The position numbers and the translations under genes were made by a program. The notes beneath the pieces were generated by a model. It was not told where the DNA came from, ran no database searches, and was given only the letters and a program-made list of their open reading frames with translations. A DNA stretch of 64,000 bases from Tigriopus japonicus (lineage: Eukaryota > Arthropoda > Copepoda > Harpacticoida > Harpacticidae): the NCBI GenBank assembly GCA_010645155.1, contig CM021322.1:12115870-12179869 (forward strand), written 5' to 3'. This document shows, in pieces, positions 34,517 through 47,126 of this stretch; positions within the stretch are counted from its first letter, which is position 1; every line of letters begins with the position of its first letter.

Positions 34517-37500
34517 TTAGGATCCCTGGAAGTATTGAAGAAAGACAGGCCCTATCCTTTTATCATGAACCAAGTCCTTCATGACAATCTTAAGCTCCTT
34601 GGTGAAGATGGAAGACAAAGGGTGACAGCCTGTGTGGCCAGTTTTGTTGGAATGATTGACCATGTCTTGAAAAGAATTCATGACAACCATACTGTGATTC
34701 CAATGAAAGCAAGTTTTCCCATCACAGGGTTGGCATTGGCGGCATATAAACATTCCACGATTAGTTTCTTTCATGTCAGCGAATCTGGTATGTGCCTCTT
34801 GGAGGGAATGGGTTGATTTAATCGACAAGTCTGTCGTTTCATTTTGGTACTTGGGAGCACCTTGTGGGAAGGCTTTGCCTTTGAACTTCTTTGAGGGTCT
34901 GGCCAATGCCTCGGCATTCTGTTTCTTTCTTTTTGAAGTACAACTTGAACCATTTGAGCTTGAAAGCTTGAACTCAGTAGCTTTTCCTCTGGAGCGTCTT
35001 GTTACTTTTTGAAGGGATTTGGAATTTCCACCTGATCCATTTGTCCTTTGATATAACTTCGAACCAACCACAACAGATTGTTCTTCATCTTGGTTACTAT
35101 AAGATATCAAGTATTTCCCGAAACAAACCATCACTTTGGTCTTGGCTTTTTCTGGAAAAAACATCATCAATCATCAAAAACGTCTCACTACATTTGTTCA
35201 AACACATGCAATTTTTCCTTCACAACCATTCTTACCTGATAGATTATGTTTCCCGCATTGATCCTCAAAATAATACTGGCTTGGTGTAGCAAAGTTTTTC
35301 TTGCATTCTGAACAAGAGGTGACTTTGTGATGACGATCTTGATGAAGGGCAAATATCATAGGAGAGGCACACTTTTTAAAGCAAGTTAAACAAGTCACCA
35401 CCTCTTTGGAAAAATAATCAACCAAAAACTCACGCGCGCTCCATTTGTGGACACTCACAACATGCAAAAGCAAGTGCGTGGCATGATCAAACTTGGCCTC
35501 ACATTTAGGGCAAGAAGTCACTTCCGCAGATGATTGGACAATACTTGAGTAAGTAAGTAGAGACTTGGAGACTATGCTTGGTGGATTTGGAGTTCTTGGC
35601 CAAGCCCCCGGGGAAGTGGATCCGTTGGGGCTTAAATTTTGAGAAAGTTCTTCCTTGGATGATGTCTTGCATTGATTTTGCTGAATGTCAATATTTGTAG
35701 AATTACCCCGAGGTGATTTGCAAATGGAAATTGTACCACCCTGTTGAGAACCATGATGACTGGTTGACTGAAAATCTTGTTGGGAACTAAAATGAAGTGA
35801 CAGTTGATGATCTTGAAGTGATCTTTGACAGGTTGTTGGTTGAGAAGATTTTGGAAGATAAAAATGAGGTTTTGGGAGAGATTCTTGTTGCAGGCTATGA
35901 TAAGGCATTGGTTGAGAATCTTGTCTTGAGGTAAGAGTAAAATGAGATGTTTGATGAGTACCTTGTTCCAAGGTATGCGGATCTTGACAGGTTGGTTGAG
36001 TATCTTGTTCCAAGGTACAAGGATCTTGAGTGGTTGGTTGAGTATCTTGTTCCAAGGAATGCAGATCTTGAGAGGTTGGTTGAGTATCTTGTTCCAAGGT
36101 ATGTGGATCTCGAGAGGTTGGTTGAGAATCTTGGCCAGAGATTTGAGTAAATTGAGAGGCTGGTTGAGTATGTTTTTCGGAGGTATGAGGATCATGTGAT
36201 GTTAGTTTAGTATCTTGTTTAAAGGCTTGAGTATACTGAGGGTTTGGTTGGAAAACTTGTTCAAAGGTACAAGGATCATGGGAGGTTGGTTGAGTATCTT
36301 GTTTAATGGTTTGAGTACAATAAGTTGTTGGTCGTGAATTTTGTTCAGAGGCAGGAGGATCTTGAGAGCTTGGTAGAGTATCTTGTTTGAAGGCTTGAGT
36401 ATTATGAAGTTTTGGTTGGGAATCTTGCTCAAAGGGAGGAGTGTAATTAGATGTTGGTTGAGTATCTTGTTTAGGGATATGAGGATCATGTGAGGTTGGT
36501 TTAGTATCTTGTTTAGAGGTATGAGGATCATGAGAGGTTGGGTGAGTATTTTGTTTAAGGGCTTGAGTATACTGAGGTTTACTTTGGAAAACTTGTTCAG
36601 AGGTACAAGGATCATGGGAGGTTGGGCAAGTATCTTGTTTAAAGGCTAGAGTATAATGAGGTTTTGGCTGGGAATCTTGTTCAGAGGTAGTAGTGTAATG
36701 AGATGTTGGTTGAGTATCTTGTTTAGGGGTATGAGGATCATGAGAGGTTGGTTGAGAATTTTGTATAATGGTTTGAGTATAATGGATTGTTAGTTGAGAA
36801 TTTTGTCTAGACGTACAAGTAGCAGGAAGTGTTGGTTGAATATTTTGTTTAGAGGTATGAATATCTTGAGAGTTTGGTCGAAAATCTTGTGGGGGCCCAG
36901 TAGTTTTATGACGTCTTGCTTGAGAATCTTGCTGCAAACTAAGATTTAGTGGCTGCTGACAAGTTTTTAGGCGACTATTACATGGGTATTGTTGATAATG
37001 TTCAGAGTCTTGTCTAAAACCTGGTGAACAATCTTTAATTTTGTCAGTTGGCGTGACTGTTTTAACATATCCACGAACAGGTTCATTGATTCTACAAAAA
37101 CTTGAGGGAATTCTTTTTGGGGTAGGCTCGCCTTGTGGTTTTGTGGAGCCCTTATATTGTTGAGAGTTGGCTTTTCCACACTTAGATAAACGTGATTTGC
37201 GACACTGGTAAATAGTGTTAAATTGATCTACTTCCATGGCATACTTGATTAACCCTCCGTGGTTGAGAACTTGTGTATTATCAATCCCTTCATGGATGAC
37301 ATCCACCAATTCCAAGCTCTTTATACACGTGAATGATTTCAAATTGCCTCTAAGCACTGTCTCTAAATAGTTTATAATATCCACGGACGAAGCACTTACT
37401 GGATTTATGCGTGACACTTCACACCACTTCAAGTAGCTCATAATGTACTGTTCATTAACCTGATGTACTGATGTATCAAAATGCGTCATTTCATTAACAT

Positions 37501-40500
37501 TGACCTTACACAAGTAGCAAAACGAGGATTTCTCTTTGTTCATTGGTTTCACTGACGGAACTTGATCAATGGCAATATCTTGACCAAGATGTTGGGGAGA
37601 GAACACATGAAGACGCAGATGTAAATTGTCTTTGAATTCTTCTTGGCAAGAAAAACACTGAATGATATCAGGGATTCCACTCTCCTGCCTTTGACGAGAA
37701 TTAAGTTCGTGTAACGCACTTTTCAAATGATCCAACATGTCCCAAAAGCTGACAACTTTATGGGGACAAGTGTAGCACAGAAAACGTAAAGGTTTTCCTT
37801 GTTTGGCTGAAATAAGGGTTTGTATGTGATCTTTGCATTCTCTATGACTTTCATATTGCAATTTGGACACCATGGCCAAAACTCGTTGTAAACTTGTAGT
37901 AACAGGAGTGAGTTTGTAATGGACCAACTCCAAGAACAAGTTCATGTCTTCAACTGGGGTAGTTTTTGTGCTAATTGCTCTCCTTTGACAAAACTTGACA
38001 AATGTATTAAAGATTTCCATGGTACTTATATGGTCTCGATGCTTCAAGTGTGAGGGCAAGTATGACACGTATTCGAGGCAAGTTTCACAATAGTTTTCCA
38101 AAGCACTTGGGCGCTTTGACAGGGTATCTGAATCCATATTACTGTGAATTTTAGTCCCAAAATCATTTTCGTGCAAATCACACCAATTATTAAAAGGAAG
38201 ACCTTTTGAGTAAGAGTGTTCAATAAGGTGATTGTTGAGCATCACATTAGGTTTGACAACGATTTCTTTTTGACAATACTTGGAAAGTTGTGATTGACTC
38301 ACATCGTCTTGCGTTTCGAGATGTTTCCTCCATGTAAGGTCTTCATTGTTTCTGCAATCAACATCACATTTTTGGCCCATCAAATTTTCTATGGGACTAT
38401 TTTTTGGAAGACTCTCTTTTCCTTCAACAACAGAAGGGTTGTTTCGAGCTCCACTTTCTTCAGGAAGGACCTGAAAATCAGGTGAAATGAATTTTGCTTT
38501 CGATTTTTGAAGCTGAAGCAATAAAAGGAGCTCTTGGATCTCGATATTGATTCCGAGATCGGTAGACAGCTTGCTTGCAAAGCTGTCAAGCATCTCGATT
38601 GGGATGTCCTGCATTTTAAGATACTCTTCAAAAAAAGTCTTCACATGACCAATATTCACATCGGCTGGTGTTAATTGTTGTTGGAAACTAAAGTCCAGAA
38701 ATGCTGAAATCATAACACTAACACAATCCTGATCCTGGATCGTGGCGTTCTGTGCATTACGGAGGAAACTAGGTTCTGGTCTTTGAGATGCGTTTCCGTA
38801 TTCATTCCGTTCTGCTGAAGGAACTTCTGGACCGGAGCGCTTAAAACTGTAGGACCACGTTTTGGGGATCAAGTTCAGCGCCTTTTCATGCCATAGATAT
38901 TTATGGAACAAGTATCGGTTGGTCGGAAGTTCTGTGGAGCATTCAGAACACTTCAATAAGTTGATTGAGCCTTCCCCTTTTTGTTTCTTGATGATCAGCT
39001 CAAGTTCCTTGGCCAATGAAGTCTTGAAGTGAAAGCAAATCAAGTGAAGCAGAAAGGTTTGATGACTATGGAGGTATTTAACTTCATGTGACATGTTAAC
39101 ACAAATGGGACAAAGGTGCATTTGATGATGGATTTTCAGAGACTCATCCCATGGTTTCCATCTTGCGTTTTCTTTCAAATCATTATTTGGCACTGATTTC
39201 AGCCAACACAATTTCGCGTTGGAAACTTCACTCTCGATAGGATTGGTTATGATTCCGTTCTCCATAAGCGTGTGGTGAATTTGCCTCAATTCGTTTCTAA
39301 TGTTTATTTGCATATGACAGTCCAAATGTTGCTGAATTTCACTTTTGGCACTTCTTTCAAAGGTCAAGGCACAACTTTTAAATGGACAGCTGTTGACATT
39401 GCTTTTTGACAACAAAAAATCAGCAAATTCAAAAACCAACTGATGATTGCTGGCCAGGTGCATCACAAGATTTAAAATGTTAGTGAATTCTTTTGAACAT
39501 CCAACCCTTGGACAGGACCTTTTTTGTTCTGAAGTTTTTGCCGGGATATGGGAAAGGATAGTGGAGAGTAGATGAAAAAAAACGATGTGTTCCATTAATG
39601 TTGGTTGGTCCAAGATGACGATCTGACAGATGGGACATCTGTTACTTTTTAGCCTTGCATAACTCTTAACATTATCAAATCTTTTAAGTTGAGAGAGATG
39701 CTGACTCAATTTTCTGACACTTGAGATAAAACAGCTAGTCTTGGTGTGATGATGTAAATGGTTCAAGTGATCTACTCGCGATGAGATTTGATACTCACAA
39801 TTCACCACATCACAAGTTTGTTCATGATTAAGGGGTGGAAGATGAAAGAGGCCAATATGAAATGAAACTGAATCTGAGAAGGAAGAAAATGTCAATGGAC
39901 AAAATGGACATATTAGTTTTTCTTCAAAGGTAGGATCAAATATTTGATTATTCTCAAATTTCACAGATGCTTCAACTTTCTTCATTCCGTTTGGTTCAAT
40001 TAATTGAGTAAGAGGTGCAAGCACCACTATTGAGGGCAATGATGTTGAAATAGGAGGGAGATACAAAGGAGTTTGTAAAGCAAAAGAGGCTGCAGGTACC
40101 AAAGGTAGAGAAGCTACATTACTTTGAATGACTTCAGAAGGGACAGATTTAGCAAGAGTAACTTGAGAAATGACTCTCAAGGGAGTGGCTTGAGGCAGAG
40201 TAACTAGAGGAGGAGCTACTGGAGAAGGAGCTACTGGAGAAGGAGCTACTGGAGAAGGAGCAACTGGAGAAGGAGCAGCTGGAGAAGAATCAAATGGAAT
40301 AGGAGCAACTGCAGGAGGAGCTAATGGAGGAGAAACTGTTGAAGAGGCAATTGATGAAGGAACAGCTTGAAGATTCAAATCAGCTGCAGATTCTTTTGGA
40401 GAAAATTGAAAGGGAAAATGAACTTGTTGATAAATGTTTGGATAAATTTGTGGGGCATCTTGCATTCGATTAATGTTTGACGAAGCAAATTTACGAATTT

Positions 40501-43404
40501 TAAGTTTAGTGCCTTTTGGAATAAATTGAGGAGAAATTTGAGGCGAGCTTTTCGTCAGAGTAATTTCTTTATCAAATTTCAAAGGAGGGACTTTGAGAAG
40601 AACTTGAGAGTGAGTAAATTTGAGAGGGCCTTGACAAGGAGTAACTTGAAGACTGATATTGGGAGCAAATTGAGAAGGAGCAGGTTCAGAATAAATTTTA
40701 GAGGCTACATGAGAGGGTGCAACTTTGGGATGAACTTTTGGCTTGATTTGGGAATGATCTTGCATCAAAGTTATGTATGGAGAAGAAAATGGAGAAGCAA
40801 TAGGAGGATGGGTGACATTTGGATCAAGTTTGGAAGGAGCACTTTGAGGAGCACTTTTACCTGCAGTAACTTGAGAAGCAGAAATTTGAAAAGTAGCACC
40901 TTGAGTCGGACCAACTTCTTGAGACATCAAGGAAGCATCGGGAGTCAATGGTTGAAGTTGAGCAGTGTCTTTCATGAGGGTTGATGATACCCTCAAAGTA
41001 GGTTTTGATGTGATGGAAGTACTTGCTGGAGAGCCAACAATTGAGGAAGAATGCTGTGATTCTTGGTGTGAAGTTAGAATGTCAAAAGACTGAGGTAAAG
41101 TCGAGTCTTTAGCCACAACAGGCTTGATTTGCTGTTTCTTCACAAATTGAATGTAATCAAGCAATACCTGTTGATATTTTCTTAATGATCCCTGAAACCA
41201 AACAAAGATGATTTTAAATTGCACCTTCAGAGAATTTGAATGATAAGTGATTTTTCGTGTTCACCGTTCAGATCACCGTTTAACTGCATGGTCTTGTGAA
41301 CAATCCTATCGTGTTTACAATCCACGATGTTCCAAATGGCTTTTCAGGTTTGAATCAAAATACCCAAAGACATCATGGCACTTTTTGGACCCACAATTCA
41401 ATGGGGAACAACTTTCCTTTTATTGTATTACATACGTTTAGGCCCAGGGAAAAAATATATACCTCAAAACCTATTAAATATCACATTTTTAAATAAACTA
41501 TTTAACCCATATTTAGAGACCACTTACTTGCCATATGAATTCAAATTGAATAAAAATTCATTCATCAACACCTGATTTATTTGACTTTGAATGGTTCATT
41601 TTTGACCCCAAAAGGCCGAAAAACGCTACAGTTATATGTTGAACAATTTCCCAAAGATTTCTTACAGCTTTTCAATATTGCAAAAATAAATGAAATTTTT
41701 CGAGTTTTGGAGCTTATGTCAAAATAGCTCAGAATAATGTAAAATATCACTTAAAATACACTTAAAAAAGCTTTTTGGAAAGCATATTTCATAACTATTT
41801 AGAGTATGCTATGATGTGTGTTATTCCTAAATTACAAATAAATATGTCTAACAGATTCATATTCAAATTTACAATTTCTAGAAGGACCATGTTCAAAATG
41901 GACTAAAATCGAAACTTGAAACATTAGCCAATTTCTTCAAAACTTCTAAAGAATACCAAACTTTGAGTGTCTTTGATACTGCAAAACATTTTTCGCAAAA
42001 TGTATTTTAAGTGTCTTATAAGTGATATTTTTGTTATTTTGAGCTATTTTGGCATAAGCTCCAAGACTCAAAAAATCATTTATTTTTGCTATTATTATTT
42101 TAATGTTAATGTTATAATTAATAGGGTTTTAGGTATATAACTTTTTCCCTGGGCTTAAACTTATATAATACGATAAAAGGAAAGTTGTTCCCCATTGAAT
42201 TGTGGGTCCAAAAAGTGCCATGATGTCTTTGGGTATTTTGATTCAAACCTAAAAAGCCATTTGGAACACCGTGAATCGTGTTTCGTGTCGATTGAAATTC
42301 TAAACGCTGACTTTTGGCATGAGCATAAATGGGAGCAACCAAGCGGCAAAGCGCCAACCGGAAAAGTACGAAAATGTCCCCCAACAGCTTAAAAAGTTGG
42401 CCCAAAAATACGAAAAGGTGATGCGGATAGGGAGGAGTGGCTGAGCGGCAAAAAGAATAAGCTACCAAGCGGACACGAAAATATCACCTAACGTCTTATT
42501 CTGCGGTTCTGAACGTTCCAGCAGAGAATCAATGTGTTATTTGAACAAATCTTACCTGAGAGAGATTGAATATTTGCATTTCCTTTTCTTGGATCGTCAT
42601 TTTCAACTCCACATCTAAGGCCATCAAAATCACCCACAAATCTTCTCTGACTCTCACACGATCAGCTGGACTGATTTTAAACTCTGTCTTTGCCAAATAA
42701 GAAAACACTTTCCTGGTATTCAATCCAGATTTCTGACACTCGACATGATATAACGCGTATTCCAGGCTATGCATAGCATAAAGAATGAAGCCATGCTGAT
42801 CCACTCGTCGAAATTCTTGATCCAGACTAAATTGCAGCTTAAACGTGAGTAAAAACGCGCGATTTTGTCCCACCAATGTCAACAGGTTTTCCCTAGTTTT
42901 CGGAACCTGCACCTCAATTCTTCGAAAACATGGCGTCCTGAATGTAAAAATGACTTTTGGGAGTGCCGGAGTTGACGTTTGAGCCACCTCAAAATCAATC
43001 CCCTCCCATGAGACCTGATTCCTCACTAAGGATTGAAACAGTTCATCGGCCATGAAAAATTGAGCGGGAAAATTTTGGCAACCCACGTGACGGATATATC
43101 GATGTTGACTACCGCGTTTATCACGCAAAATCAACACTAGATGGCGGTCTTCCTTCATTTGGCGGAACGACGTTTGCCCTTGGAATGGTATCGACGCCCC
43201 ATCGAATCCCGAAGAAGGGAGTTGAAAGGCCAGTTTGGGCTCCAAAATTGAGGCCAAAGTGGGAAGATTGCCTTTTTCTGTCAATGGACGGACTCTGTCT
43301 TGCTCTCGGATGAGTTGGCGTTGTCTAAAAGGCTCTTGAATTGTATTGGAATGAGTATCTTGAATGGAAGATATGAATGTGGGAGTTTCTTGAGGATAAT
43401 CCAT
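34517..43404 (-). CDS. Gene B: giant multi-C2H2 zinc-finger protein, three exons
   Basis: Exons are 43404-42556, 41191-35236 and 35151-34517 (849, 5956 and 635 nt), giving 2479 residues. Donors are CAG|GTAAGA and G|GTAAGA, with phases 0 and 1 as in gene A. Exon 1 has the same length as in A (283 residues), and from about residue 63 the two proteins are almost identical, while the first 60 are diverged. A Pro/Ala-rich segment with APSPV repeats precedes the first finger, CPFCPLTF, near residue 710. The middle fingers pair one-to-one with those of A. Residues about 1700-2035 are a long array of 14-15-residue Gln/Thr/Pro/His repeats not shared with A in this form. Terminal fingers are CPKCEAKF and CSECKKNF, and exon 3 has CRQCQPCDGKTCFHWNH. 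AATAAA lies at 34495-34500. Intron 1 (1364 bp) is enlarged by a foldback insertion; intron 2 is 84 bp. All frames are open, so I take the gene as functional. Confidence 0.85.
35930..36930 (-). repeat. 42-45-bp Gln/Thr-rich coding repeats in gene B
   Basis: More than twenty imperfect units in frame carry the pattern QDTQPTSHDPHTSK and variants (EQDSQPKPHYTLAFK, EQDTQPTTQDPCTL). They occupy the place where gene A has 12-residue units. Some units at the C-terminal end (35940-36140) are more alike, suggesting recent local expansion. Open frames on the other strand here are by-products. Confidence 0.8.
40195..40330 (-). repeat. APSPV coding repeats in gene B
   Basis: A short array of 15-bp units encodes APSPV. 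It corresponds to the much larger Pro/Ala/Ser arrays of gene A. Confidence 0.7.
41298..42300. repeat. Foldback element in intron 1 of gene B
   Basis: Outer arms 41329-41475 and 42125-42268 are reverse complements with few mismatches over about 145 bp (core AAGACATCATGGCACTTTTT). Inner arms continue at 41683-41765 and 42000-42092 (core GGAGCTTATG, AAAATAGCTC). The left half carries about 200 unpaired bases. Gene A intron 1 has no such sequence and is only 118 bp. In the pre-mRNA of gene B this would form a very long hairpin. Confidence 0.75.
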
Positions 43405-44242
43405 TTTGAGAGAACTTCACTACCCAAGAGCGGGGCAAAAACTGAGCAATATCATGAAACCCCACACGTAGAGAAACAAGAGTAGAAAACAGTGAGGTGG
43501 AAAGGTTCAATAAATTTCTTAACCCAGTGTTGCCTACCTAGTACTAAAATCTAATACTGCCAAAATTGGCAGAAAATTGCAAATGACGCCAACCACTAGG
43601 TTTTGGTGAAATTATATTTTTGACATTTGGGTATGTTCGAATCACGATTCAGTTAAAAAATCGCATCTGGTAAAAACTCTTGGCCAAAGAACATGAGCAA
43701 TTCGTTTTTTATCTCTTAGTTGTAAATAATCTAAGAACTGATAGTAACATGTTCCCTAAAGTGTAAAAAATCCACTATTTTTGGGTGGACAAAATTTGTC
43801 TCATTGATTTGGTCTGAGAAGCGTAATTTGTCAACCCTGAGCGCTTCTTCTGATTGTCTCCAGATTAATTAGAACGTAATGTCGAATGTACTACCGGTAC
43901 TACCCGTCCCTCCACCCCCTCTCCACCATAAACACGAATCACGATATCAAACAATGCGACCGAGGGTTAAAGAAGCGTCGTTTGGTGAGTGACGCTATGG
44001 TCGTTCCAAAACCAATTTTGCAACTGAATGAATCTCTCCCACAATTTCATCTCAAAATTATTTTATCCGATTATTTTAGTCATATTTTTAGCGCTTTAAT
44101 GGCATTTTGCTTTTTATCAAGGAAAACCCCGCCCCAAAGCAAGTTTAGGAAATATCTGCAATTTCAGTCTATTTGCTATTTCACTCTTTGTCTGTCTATG
44201 CAAGTTTTAGTCAGGCAAATGTATTCTTTGAGATTAAACTGT
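43405..44242. promoter_or_regulatory. Interval between gene C end and gene B start
   Basis: Only 838 bp separate the stop of gene C from the ATG of gene B, both on the minus strand, so the promoter of B should lie here. The half nearer B resembles the 5' flank of A. No strong core-promoter motif can be named. Confidence 0.35.
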
Positions 44243-47126
44243 TTATTGATCTGAGGCAGATTGTCCGATTGGAGCTCGAAGGGACTCATGAAAGCTTTTC
44301 CGAATAATATGTCCAACCCATTTATCGTGGACCAAATCTCTCAGAAGAATCTTTGGTTTGTGGGCAAAGAGTGACGATACATTTTGGAAGCGAGTGTGTC
44401 CGGTTTTGGCAGAATGCGTGGCCAAATTTTGAACTGAACGGATGACCAAGGTGTGATTTAAATGAAGGCAAGTTTTTTCATCACAGGGTTGACATTCGAG
44501 ACAAACAAGCGTTCCATTGTCTTCTTGTTCCACTTGACTTGAATAAATGTTAATGGTTTGGTGATATTGAGTAGGATCACTTTGAGTGGGGGATATTTTC
44601 ATGAGGCTTTCGGCATCACTTTTTGGCTCATTTTGCAATTTCAGTCTCTTGAAGGAATTTGTTATGATCATCTCACTACAACTTTTTCTTTTTAAACACG
44701 GTTTTGAGCCCGATTGCAAGGATCTTGGCTCTGGGACTGGGTCTATAATTTTCTTGGATTCAGATTCCGGTGTACTTAAAACAACATCACGAAGTTGCTT
44801 CAGTTTGTTTGTAATATCCAAATCTGGAAACTGACTGGCTGATATTCTATGAACCGGTTCAATTACACATTCGGACACTTCGTTAATAGATTTGTAACAC
44901 TTCGCTTTCTTGAACTTTTTGTAAAGTTTGGCGCCAACTATGGTAGATTCACGCTCATCTTGTTGATCATCTGTAGCCAGATATTTGCCAAGACGTTTCC
45001 GTACTTTGGTTTTCACTTTATCTAAAAAAATACATAAATAGATATCAACAATGAGTTTGATCCAAAGCGTTTTTTTTTCATTGCTCACCTGTAACATTGT
45101 ATTTTCCACATGGGTCCATCATGTAATACTGGCTTGGATTGATATATGTTTTCTTACACTCTGAGCAAAATTTATACTTCTGATGGTGATCATGGTGAAG
45201 GGCAAATATCATGGGTGAAGCGCACTTTCTCAAGCAAATTTGACAAGTCACCACTTCTTTTTCAAAATAATCCACTAAAAAGTCCTTAACTTTCCATTTG
45301 TGGGCGCTTACAATGTGTAAGAGCAACGGTGTGGCATGTTCAAAGGTCTGTGCACATTTCGGACATGAGATCACGGCCTCAATTGATTGGACAACCCGTG
45401 AGTAAGGATGTTGTTCAAAATCTGGTTGAAGCTCTAATCGAGGTGCCATATTAGATCTTTTTTCTGTTTTGCTTATTTCAATACCACCATCGGGAGTTAT
45501 GGAGCTATCTTCTTGAAGATGGGATATCTTTTTAGAATTACCCTGAAGTGATTCTTGAAGGATTTTAGTATCATGAAAATGGTCGATTGTTTGCGCATAT
45601 TCTATCAGCCCCGGTTGGTGGATAATCCGTGTTTTGCAAGCTATATTTTGGATTCTATCCACCATTTCCAAGATCCTTTTGCATTTGAGGGATTTCACGT
45701 TGCCTTGAACGAAACTGTCGAAGTAATTTATGATAGTCTCAGGGTTGGGATTCGTCGGATCTATTTGAGACCCTTCGCACCACTCCAAGTAGCCTAAAAT
45801 ATGTTGTTCATTGATCACGTGTAAAGGTGTGTCAAAATGTGACTTGTCTCTGACTCGGAACTGACACAAAAAGCAAAACATGGGTCGATTCTCAGTTGTT
45901 GGCTCCATTGGCAAACAAATGTTCTTGGGAGCATTTCGGCTCAAATGGTGAGGAGAGAACACGTGGAGACGGAAAGTGAAATCGTCCTTGAACTCCTTTT
46001 GACATAGAAAACACTGAATGAACGCGGGAATCTCTATCTGTTCCCGATGACTCATATTAATTTGGTGGTCCACACTTTTAATGTGATCCAACATGATCCC
46101 AACGTTGTAAATCCTTTGGGGACAAGCATAGCACAAGAAATGGAAGGGCTTTTTGGTCTTGGGGTCGATTGAGGCGAGGTTTGTGATGTGATCCTGGATT
46201 TTTCGGCAAATTTTCACTTTATCGTTATTTTCCTGAAATTGGATTGTTTCCAGAGTGGACCAAACACGCTGTAAACTGTCTTGAATGGGAGTAAGGTTAT
46301 GGTGTACGAGATGAAAGAAGGTATTAATGTCTTCGGCGGAAGCCCTTATCGGGCAAATTGCTCTTCTTTTGCAGTATTTGACAAATGTGTTCACAATATG
46401 AACCGAACTCTGGTGCGATTCGTTCTTCATATGAGAGGACAAGTCGGTTACAGATTCATTACATGCATCACAATGATTCCAGATAGAAGTGGAGCAAGTC
46501 TGTAGGAAATTATTGTCTAACTTGGCCCCAAGATCACCTTTATGCCAAGTGCGCCATTGATGAAAAAGATGACATCGTGAATAAGAATGTAGAATGAGGT
46601 ATTTGTTGAGGACCAAAAATGGTAGGATAAGGAATTGAGTGTCACAACACTTGTACAATATAGAAGAGCCTTGGTGAGTATTGATGTCTTGTGTGTCAAG
46701 GTGTTGTATGATGTCTCTTACGTTTCCGAATTCTATATCACATTTTTGACACACTACTGGAAGGCTTTCACAAGTCCACTCTTCAAATGGAGGCTTATTA
46801 TCAAGCAAAATTTCGACCTTGATTGATGGATAATCGTCTCCGCATCCATTTTCATCGAGACAAATCTTTGGCGATTGCGAAGTCTTTTGCAACTTGGGCA
46901 GTCGGAGTTGATCGAGTTCTTTAGTCTCGAATTTGATACAGGCCTCAGTAGATAACTTATCCACGAAGCCCTCTAAGATTCCTGGTTTCTTTTCAATTTT
47001 CAAGTTCTCTTCGATAGAAGTTCCCAAATGTCCAGAATTCACGTTGGCCATTGCTAATTTCTGTCTGGAACAGAGTACGCGAAACGCCTAAGTCATTGCA
47101 TTGAGCAGGACTTGATTTTGCTCCAT
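44243..47126 (-). pseudogene. Gene C: 5'-truncated zinc-finger paralogue
   Basis: Two exons remain, about 47126-45089 (the C-terminal half of exon 2) and 45021-44243 (exon 3). The donor is G|GTGAGC, the acceptor TTTTTTAG, the phase 1, and the intron 67 bp. Exon 1, the Pro-rich region and the N-terminal fingers are absent. Homology to gene D starts weakly near 47230, partly in another frame, and an in-frame TAG at 47090-47088 replaces a codon that is Thr or Ser in D and A. From the Met at 47051 the frame is open to the end, allowing 913 residues. Fingers include CQKCDIEF...H...H, CDACNESV...H, CYACPQRI...H...H, CFLCQKEF...H...H, CPKCAQTF...H...H and CSECKKTY. Exon 3 keeps CLECQPCDEKTCLHLNH. 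The stop TAA overlaps an AATAAA signal (44242-44247). It is closest to gene D. Long uninterrupted frames and good splice sites leave open a shortened functional protein. Confidence 0.75.

Noticed and set aside
35632..36615. Ile/Leu/Asn-rich frames (187 and 137 codons) and antisense frames
   Set aside because: They are shifted frames of the Gln/Thr repeats of gene B.
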